Part shown: piece after piece, positions 8,639 to 18,173 of the stretch
Position numbering within the stretch: position 1 is the first letter of the stretch
Layout: each line of letters starts with the position of its first letter
Source: Clostridia bacterium
GTDB taxonomy: Bacteria > Bacillota > Clostridia > Christensenellales > CAG-138
Length of the DNA: 60,302 nt
Assembly (NCBI GenBank): GCA_017435905.1
Contig: JAFSEB010000025.1
Span: 1 to 60,302, forward strand
Direction: 5' to 3'
Translations under genes and position numbers: made by a program
The notes under the pieces: model-generated
What the model was told of the DNA's origin: nothing
What the model saw: only the letters and a program-made list of their open reading frames with translations
Database searches by the model: none

Positions 8639-9256
8639 TCAAGCCTCCTTACAAAAATTCGCAAGATCCGTGCGGCGGCTGACACGCAGGCGCTCCGCAG
8701 CAAGGATGGTTTCCACTTCGTTGACGGCATCGGTGAGCACATCGTTCACGACCATGTAGTCGTACTTGGGCAAAAGCTGCATTTCCGCTGCGGCTTCCGC
8801 CGTGCGCCGTGCGATGGCCTCCTCCGTTTCGGTGCCGCGGCCCACAAGCCTTGCCTTGAGGGTCTCCATGGAGGGCGGTGCAATGAACACCAGCACCGCT
8901 TCCGGTGCGATCTTCTTCACGTTCATGGCGCCCTTTACATCGATCTCCAGCAGGATATCGTTGCCAAGGGCCAGCTGCTCTTCCACATAAGCCCGGGGCG
9001 TGCCGTAATAATTCATGCCGAACACATCCATATATTCAAGGAATTCGCCCGCATCGATCATGCGCTTGAACTCTTCCTTGGTCTTGAAGAAATAGCTGAC
9101 GCCATCCACTTCGCCCGGACGGGGCGCACGGGTGGTGGCGGATACGGAAAGCTTCACCTGCGGATTGCGGGCAAGAAGCTCCTTGCAGACGGTGCCCTTG
9201 CCGACGCCGGAGGGGCCGGAAAGGACGATCAGTACGCCTTTGGTATTCTTTGCCAT
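8639..9256 (-). CDS. gmk: Guanylate kinase
   Basis: A 205-residue enzyme converting GMP and ATP to GDP and ADP. P-loop GPSGVGKGTV (about 14-23), the GMP-binding SVSATTRAPRPGEVDGVSYFF segment (about 36-56), LEIDVKGAMNV and VFIAPPS are all present. The start at 9256 has CGGAGG upstream; upstream in-frame codons overlap remA and are not supported. Confidence 0.97.
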   Translation of the reverse strand: MAKNTKGVLIVLSGPSGVGKGTVCKELLARNPQVKLSVSATTRAPRPGEVDGVSYFFKTKEEFKRMIDAGEFLEYMDVFGMNYYGTPRAYVEEQLALGNDILLEIDVKGAMNVKKIAPEAVLVFIAPPSMETLKARLVGRGTETEEAIARRTAEAAAEMQLLPKYDYMVVNDVLTDAVNEVETILAAERLRVSRRTDLANFCKEA

Positions 9257-9272
9257 ATATAATGAACCTCCG

Positions 9273-9524
9273 TTATGATTCCGTTTCGGTGCCGATGCGC
9301 CCTGCAAGGGTCTCGGGCTGCAGGGCACTTAGTACCACATGCATGCTGTCCATGACCACCACGGCACGGGTGCGCCGCCCGTGGGAAGCATCGATGAGCC
9401 TGCTGCGTTCCCTTGCCTCCTGCACCACCCGCTTTGCAGGTGCGCTGTCAGGCGAAACGATGGCAACGATGCGCCCTGCGGCGATCACGTTGCCGAAGCC
9501 GACATTCACAAGACGGACTGCCAT
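9273..9524 (-). CDS. remA: RemA family DNA-binding regulator (DUF370)
   Basis: An 83-residue protein matching RemA/Ylz[21 protein letters not shown] start, [11 protein letters not shown], and [21 protein letters not shown]. In Bacillus subtilis RemA activates biofilm matrix operons and osmoprotection genes and forms ring-shaped DNA-wrapping oligomers. The start at 9524 follows AGGGGG. The yicC-remA-gmk-rpoZ context is identical to Bacillus. Confidence 0.92.
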   Translation of the reverse strand: MAVRLVNVGFGNVIAAGRIVAIVSPDSAPAKRVVQEARERSRLIDASHGRRTRAVVVMDSMHVVLSALQPETLAGRIGTETES

Positions 9525-9556
9525 ATTTCCCCCTTCGCACAAAAGGCTATGCGCTG

Positions 9557-10435
9557 TTATTCGATATTCTGTACCTGTTCGCGGATCTTTTCGATCTCGC
9601 CCTTGCCGGCGATCACATGGTTGGTGATCTCCACATCGTTGGCCTTGGAGCCGATGGTATTGAACTCACGGTTCATCTCCTGCACCACGAAATCGAGCCT
9701 GCGGCCCGCCGCTTCATCGGAAGTAAGGACGGTGCGCATCTGCGCCACGTGGCTTGCAAGGCGAACAAGTTCTTCATTGATGCTGGCCTTGTCCGCAAAA
9801 AGGGCCACTTCCGTTGCAAGACGGGAACGGTCCACCTCCACGGCACCAAGGGCGCTTTCAATGCGCTCGTTGAGCTTGGTGCGGTATTCTTCTACCACAA
9901 AAGGCTCACGCTGGCGGATCTTTGCGGCGATGTTTTCAACGGTGGTCACCCTGCCGAGCAGGTCGTTGGAAAGGCGCTCGCCTTCCTCACGGCGCACATG
10001 CTTAAGGGCGGTGACGGCACGCAGCGCAGCTTCCTTTGCAAGAGCGATCACGGCATCACGGTCCTCCTCCGCCTCGATGACATCGGTGACATCCGGAAAG
10101 CGCATGGCGGTGGTAAGGGTGATATCATCCCGAAGGCCGTACTGCGCGGCAGCCTTTCTGGCAGCTTCAAGGTATGCGCCCATCAGGGATTCATCGATCA
10201 CAACGGTGCGTGCATCGCTGCGGGTATTGCGGTAATTGAGGTAGATATCCACGTGACCACGGGAAAGCTGTTCGGCGAAAAGATGCCTGAGCGCATCTTC
10301 CACAAAGCCGATATGCCTGGGCATACGGAAAGAAAGATCAAGATAGCGGTGGTTGACGCTTTTGAGTTCAACGGTGATCTCCCTGCCGTCGGATGCGGCG
10401 GTCGCGCGGCCAAAGCCGGTCATGCTGCTGATCAT
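9557..10435 (-). CDS. yicC: YicC/YloC family endoribonuclease
   Basis: A 292-residue YicC family protein: [10 protein letters not shown]-terminus, [18 protein letters not shown] (about 22-39), [11 protein letters not shown], and the C-terminal [31 protein letters not shown]. Family members cut RNA (E. coli YicC, B. subtilis YloC). First gene of the minus-strand operon leading to coaBC, with GGAGG before the ATG at 10435 and its own promoter. Confidence 0.93.
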   Translation of the reverse strand: MISSMTGFGRATAASDGREITVELKSVNHRYLDLSFRMPRHIGFVEDALRHLFAEQLSRGHVDIYLNYRNTRSDARTVVIDESLMGAYLEAARKAAAQYGLRDDITLTTAMRFPDVTDVIEAEEDRDAVIALAKEAALRAVTALKHVRREEGERLSNDLLGRVTTVENIAAKIRQREPFVVEEYRTKLNERIESALGAVEVDRSRLATEVALFADKASINEELVRLASHVAQMRTVLTSDEAAGRRLDFVVQEMNREFNTIGSKANDVEITNHVIAGKGEIEKIREQVQNIE

Positions 10436-10470
10436 GCCATGCCTCCAAATTCACACATTTTGACTAATAT

Positions 10471-10499
10471 ATTATATCACGTTATCCGTCAAATTGAAA
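10471..10499 (-). promoter_or_regulatory. Promoter of the yicC-remA-gmk-rpoZ-coaBC operon
   Basis: On the minus strand TTTCAA (10494-10499), 17 bases, TATAAT (10471-10476), with TGA just before the -10 box (extended -10). Confidence 0.75.
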
Positions 10500-10514
10500 C
10501 GGGTTTCGGCGAAA

Positions 10515-11492
10515 TCAGCAGCCTTCGGGATAAAGCCTGTAAAGCTCATCCGCACCGGGCGCCTCGATGGGCGTGCCGTCGGAAAAAACGATCTTCTCCC
10601 CTTCCGCCCTGCCGATTTTCGCCGCACCGATGCCGATCTCACAAAGCCCCTTGACGAGGGCATCGCCATCCCTGCAGGCGATGAGCATGGCGCCGCTTGA
10701 AAGCAGGCGGTAAGGGTCAAGCCCCAGGATCTCGCAGATATGCCTTGTGGCGCTGTGCACGGGAATAGCATCCTTTTCGATGACGATGCCGCAGCCTGCC
10801 GCATCCGCCATTTCCCACGCCGCACCAAGCACGCCGCCTTCCGTAACGTCATGCATGGCAACGGCGCCGTGTTTTGCGGCATACAGTCCCTCTTTGACCA
10901 CGCTGAGATGGGCGGTAAAGGCACGTGCCGCCGCAAGCTCTTCTTCTGGAAGAGCGCCGAGCATGTCCGCAAAGTCGCTCGCAAGGATGGCGGTGCCTTC
11001 AAGACCGGCGGTTTTGGTGAGCACAAGATCGCAGCCCGGATACATATCCTTCGCATCGAGGATGCCGTTTTCGCCCGCCTTTGCAAGCACCGTTGCGCAG
11101 GTGACCATGCGTGTGACGGAATCGGTGACCTCCGTGTGACCGCCGAGGATCTCCACGTTGGCGTTTTCTGCCGCCTCCGCAAGCTCATCCGCCACAAGGG
11201 CGATGTCATCTTCCGTAGCGCAGGGCGGCACCAGCAGCGTCACAAGCAGGCCGATGGGTTCCGCACCTGCAGCCGCCGCATCGTTGCAGCTGACGTTCAC
11301 GGTCAGCTTGCCAAGGTGATTTTCCGCCGCCGTAATGGGATCGGTGGAAAGAACAGCCAGCCTGCCGCCAAGATCCACCGCCGTGCAGTCCACGCCGATA
11401 CGGGGCGAACAGACGACCTCCTTGCGGATGTGCCTGAATTTTTTCAGAATCAGCTCATTGAGCTTATCGTTGTCGAGTTTACCAAGACGCAT
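10515..11492 (-). CDS. PurM-like (AIR synthase/HypE-related) protein
   Basis: A 325-residue member of the PurM/HypE/ThiL ATP-binding superfamily. The N-terminal domain shows IGVDCTAVDLGGRLAVLSTDPIT and LTVNVSCNDAAAAGAEPIGLL; the C-terminal domain has VTEGGVLGAAWEMA near 200. Clostridia carry such stand-alone proteins of unknown function often named hydrogenase maturation factor. Here the last residue is Cys (YPEGC), reminiscent of the C-terminal reactive Cys of HypE, but no other hyp gene is in the window. It starts one base after the ligA stop, so it belongs to the pcrA-ligA operon. Confidence 0.75.
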   Translation of the reverse strand: MRLGKLDNDKLNELILKKFRHIRKEVVCSPRIGVDCTAVDLGGRLAVLSTDPITAAENHLGKLTVNVSCNDAAAAGAEPIGLLVTLLVPPCATEDDIALVADELAEAAENANVEILGGHTEVTDSVTRMVTCATVLAKAGENGILDAKDMYPGCDLVLTKTAGLEGTAILASDFADMLGALPEEELAAARAFTAHLSVVKEGLYAAKHGAVAMHDVTEGGVLGAAWEMADAAGCGIVIEKDAIPVHSATRHICEILGLDPYRLLSSGAMLIACRDGDALVKGLCEIGIGAAKIGRAEGEKIVFSDGTPIEAPGADELYRLYPEGC

Positions 11493-11493
11493 T

Positions 11494-13479
11494 TCAAATG
11501 CCCTCTATCATATCAAAAAATTCCGTTTCGCTCAAAACAGGCACGCCGAGCGTTCTTGCCTTTTCAAGCTTGCTGCCGGCACTTTCACCGGCAATGACAT
11601 AATCCGTTTTTTTGCTGACGCTGCCGGCGGCCTTTCCGCCGAGCTTTTCGATCAGCCCCTCGATTTCTTTTCTGCCCATGCGCTCCATGGTGCCCGTGAC
11701 GACAAGCGTTTTGCCGGCGATGGGGCTTTCCCCGGAGGCGGTCTCCTCCGGTTCCGGGGAAACGCCGTGGGCAAGCAGGCGGTCGATCTCCGCCGCAATG
11801 GAAGGATCGGAGAAGAAATCGATGATGCTGTTCGCCACGATATCGCCGATATCCTCTACCGCAACCAGTTCTTCAAAAGCTGCGTTTCTGACATTTTCAA
11901 GGGTGCCGAAGCGGCGTGCGAGATCCCTTGCGGTCTTGGCGCCCACATTGGGGATACCCACCGCAAACAGGAATGCGCCGAGGGAGCGGTGCTTGCTCGC
12001 CTCAAGGGCGTTGAGAAGATTCTGCACCTTCTTTTCCTTAAAGCCCGGCAGCGCAAGGAACTCCTGCGCTCCAAGCTCATAAAGATCGGCAATGCTTGCA
12101 AGGCCAAGCTGTTCCACAAGCTGCGCAGCGGTCTTATCGGAAAAGGTTTCGATATCCATGGCATCCCGGGAAGCGTAATGGGAAAGCCTTGCTGCGATCT
12201 GCGGACGGCAGGAAAGGGAATTCGTGCAGTAAATGTGCACGCCTCTGTGCTCCACATGGGCACCGCAGGCAGGGCAGCGGGAAGGCTTTTCCACAGGGCG
12301 AAGGGGAATGTCCCCCTCCACCGCACTGAGGATCTCGGGAATAACATCGTTGCTTCTTCTTAAAAACACACGGGAGCCGATGCCCACACGCTTGCGCAGG
12401 ATGTCATCGTAATTGTTGAGCGTTGCATGGCTGATGGTGGCGCCTGCAAGCTCCACAGGCTCAAGGTGCGCACGGGGCGTCAGCTTGCCTGTACGTCCTA
12501 CTTCCCATGTCACATCACGCACGGTGGTGGTGGTCTCCTCCGCCGCAAACTTATAGGCGATGGCCCAGCGTGGGAAGCGGTCCGTATTGCCGAGGGCTTC
12601 ACGGGTGGCAAAATCCCGTACCTTGATCACCATGCCGTCGATGAGAAAATCGAGCTTGCCCCGGTTTTCCTCCGCCGCCTCGATGCCGGCGTAAACATCC
12701 TCGATGGAATCGTAGGTTTTGTAAAACGGGCTTGTGGGAAGGCCGTTTTCCGAAAGGAATGCGAGCATTTCGCCCTGCTCCTTCAGTTCCGCTCCTTCAA
12801 GATAGCCCACGTTGTAAAGATAGCAGCTCAGCCGTCTTTTTGCGGTCACCTTCGGGTCAAGGTTGCGAAGCGCCCCTGCCGCCGCATTGCGGGCGTTTTT
12901 CAGCTGTTCGTCCCCTTCAAGGTTCAGCTTTTCAAGAACGCTCAGGCGCATGTAGCACTCGCCCTGCACCTCCATCTTCCCTTTGAAGGGAATGGTGTGA
13001 GGGATATCCCGAACCGTCTTGATCTGGGGCAGGATGGCTTCGCCCACGGTACCCTTGCCACGGGTGGCACCCTGTACAAGCTGCCCGTTTTCATAGGTGA
13101 GGTTGACGGTCAGTCCGTCGAACTTATACTCAAGTGCATAGCTGACAGGCGGCAGCTGTGCCCCGTTTGCCTCATTGTATTCCGCACGGAGGCGTTCCGC
13201 ACGTCTGCCCCATTCGATGAGGGCTTCTCTTGTGCGGACCTTGTCCATGCTCCAAAGCCTTGCAAGGTGCTTGTGCTCCTCAAAGGCTGCAAGGGGTGCG
13301 CTGCCCACCCGAAGCGTAGGCGAATCGGGCAGAGTGATGCCCGTTTCCTTTTCAAGGGCAAGCAGCTCATCAAACAGCGCATCGTATTCCGCATCGCTCA
13401 CCTTGGGCGCATCGTAAGCATAATACGCTTCCGCCAGCTCGTTGAGCTTTGCAACGAGTTCCTTCATGCGTTCCTGCAT
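11494..13479 (-). CDS. ligA: NAD+-dependent DNA ligase
   Basis: A 661-residue ligase sealing nicks with NAD+. Order: Ia domain, adenylation domain with the nucleophile in KFDG (K119), OB fold, Cys4 zinc finger CPACG...CTNSLSC (about 404-425), helix-hairpin-helix repeats, and a C-terminal BRCT domain from GKTLVVTGTM. The motif after the nucleophile reads TRGKGTVGE instead of the usual TRGDG, and KIDG is KFDG, so it belongs to a divergent branch. AAGGAG lies before the ATG at 13479. Confidence 0.95.
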   Translation of the reverse strand: MQERMKELVAKLNELAEAYYAYDAPKVSDAEYDALFDELLALEKETGITLPDSPTLRVGSAPLAAFEEHKHLARLWSMDKVRTREALIEWGRRAERLRAEYNEANGAQLPPVSYALEYKFDGLTVNLTYENGQLVQGATRGKGTVGEAILPQIKTVRDIPHTIPFKGKMEVQGECYMRLSVLEKLNLEGDEQLKNARNAAAGALRNLDPKVTAKRRLSCYLYNVGYLEGAELKEQGEMLAFLSENGLPTSPFYKTYDSIEDVYAGIEAAEENRGKLDFLIDGMVIKVRDFATREALGNTDRFPRWAIAYKFAAEETTTTVRDVTWEVGRTGKLTPRAHLEPVELAGATISHATLNNYDDILRKRVGIGSRVFLRRSNDVIPEILSAVEGDIPLRPVEKPSRCPACGAHVEHRGVHIYCTNSLSCRPQIAARLSHYASRDAMDIETFSDKTAAQLVEQLGLASIADLYELGAQEFLALPGFKEKKVQNLLNALEASKHRSLGAFLFAVGIPNVGAKTARDLARRFGTLENVRNAAFEELVAVEDIGDIVANSIIDFFSDPSIAAEIDRLLAHGVSPEPEETASGESPIAGKTLVVTGTMERMGRKEIEGLIEKLGGKAAGSVSKKTDYVIAGESAGSKLEKARTLGVPVLSETEFFDMIEGI

Positions 13480-13497
13480 GGGGCATCTCCTTTTTTC

Positions 13498-15750
13498 TTA
13501 TTCGTCGATGGGGGTCAGGGGCGCATAGGCTGCGGCAAAGCGTTTTACGCCGCAGGATGCAAAGTCCACGGTCACGGTCATGGCATTGCCGCTGCCGGAG
13601 GTCTCAAGCACGGTGCCGTTGCCGAATTTCTCGTGTTTCACCTGCATGTGCTGCGTGAAATTCTTTTTGGAGGGCGCAGCATCGGGCACATGGCGCACTG
13701 CAGGCGCAGGCGCTGCCGGAACCGTATCACGGCGGATACCAAAGCCCTGTGCGGAGGCGTATTTCGGCATTTCCGCATCCCGTTTCCAGATGGCACGCTG
13801 CTGTTGCTGCTGCATGGGGCGCTGTTCCTGCAGGCACTCCATGAGTTCCTCCGGGATCTCCCCGATAAACCGGGAAGGCTGGTTATAGGCGCTGCTGCCG
13901 AAAAGGGCACGCTGCTGCGCATTGATCATATAGAGTTTTTCCCTTGCACGGGTAATGCCCACATAGCAGAGCCTGCGCTCCTCTTCAAGGGCGCCGTGGG
14001 TCATATCCATCCGTGCACGGAAGGATGGGAATATGTTTTCCTCCATACCGGAAAGGAACACAACGGGAAATTCAAGACCCTTTGCGCTATGAAGAGTCAT
14101 AAGCGCAACGGCGCCGTTGCCCTCCTCCATGGCATCGATATCGGAAATGAGCGCCACGTTTTCAAGGAAGGCATTCAGGGCGCTCTCCCCTTCGGGAATA
14201 TCGCGCTCGATCTCCTTGATGTTGCCCACAAGTTCTTTTAAGTTATCCATGCGGCTTTCAAGCTCGCCCTTTTTATCCTCCGATGCAAGGTGAGCTTCGT
14301 ATTTGATGCTGTCGATCAAATACGGCACGAAATCCGACAGCGCCATGATGGAGCTCATGGCCATCAGCTCCGCCATGGTATCCGCAAAAGCCTTTACCTT
14401 TTTAAGGGTGGCGTTGGTAAGAAGCGCACCGTCCATGGCTGCGATCAGCTGGGACACGCCCCGGGTCTCCGCCGCAAGGCGCAGCTCCTCCACCGCCTTG
14501 TCGCCGATGCCCCTTCGGGGCACGTTGATGATACGGGAAAGTGCCACATCATCATTGGGGTTGGCGATGAGGCGCAGATAGGCGAGGATATCCTGCACTT
14601 CCTTGCGTTCATAGAAGCGGAAGCCGCCGTATACCTTGTGGGGAATGCCGTAGTTCATGAGCGTGCCTTCCAGCACACGGCTTTGGGCATTCATGCGGTA
14701 AAGGATGGCAAAGTCCGCATAGGAACGGCCGTCACGGACGCCTTCCAGTATTTTGCGGCAGATGAAGTTCGCTTCCTCACGCTCCGTGGCGGCAATGTGC
14801 CGTTCGATGCGCTCGCCGCCTTCCTGCGCCGTCCAAAGCGTCTTGCGCTTGCGGCTTTGGTTGTTGGAAATGACGGCGTTGGCCGCATTGAGGATCTTTT
14901 CCGTGGAGCGGTAATTCTGTTCAAGGCGGATGACCTTTGCGCCCTTGAAGTCCTTTTCGAAGCTCAGAATGTTGCGGATATCCGCACCGCGCCAGCCGTA
15001 GATGGACTGGTCATCATCGCCCACCACGCAGATGTTGTTGTGTTCCCGGCAAAGCAGTTCCACAAAGCGGTACTGGGGCATGTTGGTATCCTGATACTCG
15101 TCCACCAGCACATAGCGGAACTTGCTGCGGTATTTTTCAAGGATATCCGGATTGCTCTCAAGAAGATGCAGCGTTTTGACGAGAAGGTCGTCAAAATCAA
15201 GGGCATTGGCCGCACGAAGCCGCTTTTCATACTGGCGGTACACACGAAGGGTCAGCCCGTCGCCATCCTGATAGGCTTCCTGCAGGTATTCTTCCGGCTT
15301 GAGGGACTTGTTCTTCGCATTGGAGATGCGTTCCTTCATTTCACGCTTGGGCATGTTTTTCTCGTTCATGCCCATATCCTTAAGGATGTCCCCGATGACC
15401 TTCATCTGGTCCGCATCCGCATAGATGGTAAAGTTCTTTTCATAGCCAAGCCTGTCGCAGTCGATGCGCAGCATTCTGGCACAGCAGGAATGGAATGTGG
15501 TCACCCACATATCCTCCGCCCCTTCGCCCACAAGCTGTGCGGCACGTTCACGCATTTCCGCCGCAGCCTTGTTGGTGAAAGTCAGGGCAAGGATATTCCA
15601 GGGATGCACGCCATGCTCGATCAGGTTTGCGATACGGTATGTGAGCACACGGGTCTTTCCGCTGCCTGCGCCTGCAAGCACAAGAAGCGGCCCTTCGAGA
15701 CACTCCACCGCTGCACGCTGTTCCTTATTCAAAACAGAAAGATCCATCAT
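13498..15750 (-). CDS. pcrA: UvrD/PcrA-type ATP-dependent DNA helicase
   Basis: A 750-residue superfamily 1A 3'-5' helicase. Motif I AGAGSGKT at 26-33, motif Ia TFTNKAAAEM, motif II VDEYQDTN, motif III VVGDDDQSIYGWRGAD, motif IV LEQNYRST, motif V LMTLHSAKGLEFP, motif VI EERRLCYVGITRARE. The C-terminal Tudor-like segment HEKFGNGTVLETSG (about 700-730) is typical of Gram-positive PcrA and binds RNA polymerase. The start at 15750 follows GAGGGA. PcrA-ligA order is common in Firmicutes. Confidence 0.95.
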   Translation of the reverse strand: MMDLSVLNKEQRAAVECLEGPLLVLAGAGSGKTRVLTYRIANLIEHGVHPWNILALTFTNKAAAEMRERAAQLVGEGAEDMWVTTFHSCCARMLRIDCDRLGYEKNFTIYADADQMKVIGDILKDMGMNEKNMPKREMKERISNAKNKSLKPEEYLQEAYQDGDGLTLRVYRQYEKRLRAANALDFDDLLVKTLHLLESNPDILEKYRSKFRYVLVDEYQDTNMPQYRFVELLCREHNNICVVGDDDQSIYGWRGADIRNILSFEKDFKGAKVIRLEQNYRSTEKILNAANAVISNNQSRKRKTLWTAQEGGERIERHIAATEREEANFICRKILEGVRDGRSYADFAILYRMNAQSRVLEGTLMNYGIPHKVYGGFRFYERKEVQDILAYLRLIANPNDDVALSRIINVPRRGIGDKAVEELRLAAETRGVSQLIAAMDGALLTNATLKKVKAFADTMAELMAMSSIMALSDFVPYLIDSIKYEAHLASEDKKGELESRMDNLKELVGNIKEIERDIPEGESALNAFLENVALISDIDAMEEGNGAVALMTLHSAKGLEFPVVFLSGMEENIFPSFRARMDMTHGALEEERRLCYVGITRAREKLYMINAQQRALFGSSAYNQPSRFIGEIPEELMECLQEQRPMQQQQQRAIWKRDAEMPKYASAQGFGIRRDTVPAAPAPAVRHVPDAAPSKKNFTQHMQVKHEKFGNGTVLETSGSGNAMTVTVDFASCGVKRFAAAYAPLTPIDE

Positions 15751-15780
15751 GGGCTTTCCCTCTCTTTTCTTTGGTATGGC

Positions 15781-15825
15781 TGCCCTGTTCTTTTGAAAAA
15801 GCACAGGGCAAATCAATTTATTATA
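15781..15825 (-). promoter_or_regulatory. pcrA promoter -10 and leader hairpin
   Basis: Minus strand TGGTATAAT (-10 at 15820-15825, extended) with no good -35. Just downstream, TGCCCTGT (15803-15810) and ACAGGGCA (15781-15788) can form an 8 bp leader stem with a 14 nt loop. Confidence 0.55.
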
Positions 15826-15878
15826 CCACACAAACAAAGCTGCCGAAACACCGCAGCCAAGAAATTGACGAAAAAAGA

Positions 15879-15908
15879 AAAAGCGCCTTATCATCAAAGG
15901 CGCTTTTT
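15879..15908 (-). terminator. Terminator after fhs
   Basis: AAGCGCCTT (15881-15889) and AAGGCGCTT (15897-15905) form a 9 bp stem with T-runs on both sides; it ends the fhs transcript before pcrA. Confidence 0.9.
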
Positions 15909-15920
15909 GCGTTTATTCTT

Positions 15921-17591
15921 TTAGAACAGACCGGAAATGTTGCCGTCCGCATCCACATCGATCTTTTCGGCGGCAGGTACCTTCGGCAGACCGGGCATGG
16001 TCATCACATCGCCGGTATAGACCACGATGAAGCCTGCGCCGGAGGAGACCTTCAGGTCACGCACGGTAACGGTGAAGCCTTCGGGTGCGCCGAGGAGCGT
16101 CGGATCGTCGGAGAAGCTGTACTGGGTCTTGGCAACGCAGATGGGCAGCTTTGCAAGGCCGATGCTCTCAAGCAGCTTTTCCTTCTTTTCCGCCGCCGGC
16201 ATAAAGCGCACATCCGCACCGCGGTATACCTTCTTCACCAGCGCCTGCATCTTTTCACGCAGCGTCATATCAAGATCGTAAGCATGGCGGAATTCGTTCT
16301 TCTCTTCGCAGAGCTTCACCACTTCTTCCGCAAGGGCTTTGGCACCTTCGCCGCCCTTTGCCCAGCCTTCGCAGAGCACTGCCTTCACGCCCTGCTTTGC
16401 GCAGAGTGCCTGCAGAAGCTCGATCTCCGCCACGGTATCCGCCGGGAAGCGATTCACCGCCACAACAGCGGGAAGACCGTAGGTTTCACGGATGTTCTTC
16501 ACGTGGCGGAAGAGGTTCACAACGCCCTTTTCAAGAGCATCGAGATTTTCCTTGGAAAGCTCGGTCTTGGCAACGCCGCCGTGCATCTTGAGGGCACGGA
16601 TGGTGGCGACCACCACCACCGCAGAGGGCTTGATGTCTGCCATGCGGCACTTGATATCGAGGAATTTTTCCGCACCGAGATCCGCACCGAAGCCGGCTTC
16701 GGTAACAACGTAATCCGCAAGGCGCTGTGCGGTCTTGGTGGCAATAACGCTGTTGCAGCCGTGGGCGATGTTTGCAAAGGGGCCGCCGTGGATGAAGGTG
16801 GGCGTATGGGCAAGGGTCTGCACAAGGTTGGGCTTAATGGCATCCTTCAGAAGGGCTGCCATGGCGCCGTGTGCCTTGAGATCCGCCGCAGTGACGGGCT
16901 TGCCTGCACGGGTATAGCCGACGATGATGCTGCCGAGGCGGTTCTTAAGATCCTGCAGGTCTGCACTCAGGCACAGAACAGCCATCACTTCGGAAGCAAC
17001 GGTGATCTCAAAGCCATCCTCACGGGGCATGCCGTTGGGGCTGCCGCCAAGGCCGCTGACGATGCTGCGAAGCTGGCGGTCGTTCATATCCACAGCACGC
17101 TTCCAGCTGATGCGCTTGACATCGATATCAAGGGCATTGCCCTGCTGAATGTGGTTGTCGAGCATGGCGGCAAGCAGGTTGTTTGCCGCACCGATGGCAT
17201 GCATATCGCCGGTGAAGTGGAGGTTAAGGTCTTCCATGGGAACGACCTGTGCATGGCCGCCGCCTGCAGCGCCGCCCTTCACGCCGAATACCGGCCCGAG
17301 GGAGGGTTCACGCAGGGCGATCATGACGTTCTTGCCGATGGCTGCAAGACCGTCGCCGAGGGCAACGCTCGTGGTGGTCTTGCCTTCACCCGCCGGGGTG
17401 GGGGTGATTGCGGTAACAAGGATGACTTTGCCGTTCTTGCTGCCTTCGGGAAGCTTTTTGAGGTCTACCTTTGCTTTATAACGTCCGTAGTACTCAAGGG
17501 CCTCCTCCGGGATACCGGCAGCCGCCGCAATGTCCTGCACCGGCAGAAGTTCCGCTGCCTGTGCGATCTGAAGGTCGCTCAAATATTCCAT
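15921..17591 (-). CDS. fhs: Formate-tetrahydrofolate ligase
   Basis: A 556-residue enzyme, the standard length, that makes 10-formyl-tetrahydrofolate from formate, ATP and THF. P-loop [12 protein letters not shown] at about 65-76, followed by [20 protein letters not shown] (about 99-118) and [11 protein letters not shown]. It supplies one-carbon units for purines and is also the entry step of the Wood-Ljungdahl methyl branch; no other gene of that pathway is nearby. AAGGAGG precedes the ATG at 17591. It forms a single-gene transcript. Confidence 0.97.
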   Translation of the reverse strand: MEYLSDLQIAQAAELLPVQDIAAAAGIPEEALEYYGRYKAKVDLKKLPEGSKNGKVILVTAITPTPAGEGKTTTSVALGDGLAAIGKNVMIALREPSLGPVFGVKGGAAGGGHAQVVPMEDLNLHFTGDMHAIGAANNLLAAMLDNHIQQGNALDIDVKRISWKRAVDMNDRQLRSIVSGLGGSPNGMPREDGFEITVASEVMAVLCLSADLQDLKNRLGSIIVGYTRAGKPVTAADLKAHGAMAALLKDAIKPNLVQTLAHTPTFIHGGPFANIAHGCNSVIATKTAQRLADYVVTEAGFGADLGAEKFLDIKCRMADIKPSAVVVVATIRALKMHGGVAKTELSKENLDALEKGVVNLFRHVKNIRETYGLPAVVAVNRFPADTVAEIELLQALCAKQGVKAVLCEGWAKGGEGAKALAEEVVKLCEEKNEFRHAYDLDMTLREKMQALVKKVYRGADVRFMPAAEKKEKLLESIGLAKLPICVAKTQYSFSDDPTLLGAPEGFTVTVRDLKVSSGAGFIVVYTGDVMTMPGLPKVPAAEKIDVDADGNISGLF

Positions 17592-17673
17592 GTGTGCCTC
17601 CTTAAAAAATATATAAATTTTTTCAAACGATGAAAAAGTGTGCAAATTGGTATTACCTTCACACACATTTAAC

Positions 17674-17702
17674 AGCATATCATACTACCATAAGAAAAGC
17701 AA
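17674..17702 (-). promoter_or_regulatory. Promoter of fhs
   Basis: Minus strand TTGCTT (17697-17702), 17 bases, TATGCT (17674-17679), TGA before the -10 box. No THF riboswitch was recognised in the ~80 nt leader, which is AT-rich. Confidence 0.6.
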
Positions 17703-17790
17703 CCCACCGAAAGAAATGCTATAAAAATTTTTTATCTCTTTTTTCAAAAAAACAGCCTTTTCGTCTTTTCTATGCAGCAAAAAGAAAAAC

Positions 17791-17820
17791 GCTCCGCAGT
17801 TCACAAAGGAACTGCGGAGC
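17791..17820 (-). terminator. Terminator after the pheST-membrane protein transcript
   Basis: GCTCCGCAGT (17791-17800) with ACTGCGGAGC (17811-17820) is a perfect 10 bp stem, extendable inward; the minus strand continues into GTTTTTCTTTTT. Confidence 0.92.
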
Positions 17821-17833
17821 ATTTGTATCTGTT

Positions 17834-18160
17834 TTAATGTTTTTCGGGATCTTTGAAATATTTACGGTTGCTTCTGTAGGAGAACACCGCACAGCAAAGC
17901 GCACCCGCAATGCTGATGCCCGTCCAGATCCCGGTGAGCCATCCGGGCACATTGCTGCCGAAGAAGCCGAGCGATCCGTAAAACGCAAACACCGCTGCCC
18001 AGCCGAAGCTGACAAAGGCATTTTCCCGGCACCAAAGCCGCCTGAGCGCAGGGTTATCGATGGCGGCACGGGCTGTAGGCGGTGTATATTTGCCAAGAAG
18101 CATCAGCACGCCCTGTCCAATCATCCAAAGAGCGGCAAGGTAAAGCACAGCTGTGACCAT
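17834..18160 (-). CDS. Small membrane protein of unknown function
   Basis: A 108-residue protein with three likely membrane segments: VTAVLYLAALWMIGQGVLML (2-21), ENAFVSFGWAAVFAFYGSLG (about 46-65) and a stretch around GIWTGISIAGALCCAVFSY (about 77-95), ending in a basic tail SNRKYFKDPEKH. I do not recognise the family. It starts 13 bases after the pheT stop with AAGGGA upstream, so it shares the T-box-controlled transcript; a link to phenylalanine is not implied by the sequence. Confidence 0.7.
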   Translation of the reverse strand: MVTAVLYLAALWMIGQGVLMLLGKYTPPTARAAIDNPALRRLWCRENAFVSFGWAAVFAFYGSLGFFGSNVPGWLTGIWTGISIAGALCCAVFSYRSNRKYFKDPEKH

Positions 18161-18173
18161 AAAGATCCCTTTC

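Noticed and set aside
17592..17697. Tetrahydrofolate riboswitch in front of fhs
   Set aside because: The leader is AT-rich and shows none of the conserved THF-riboswitch core; only a promoter and ribosome site are supported.
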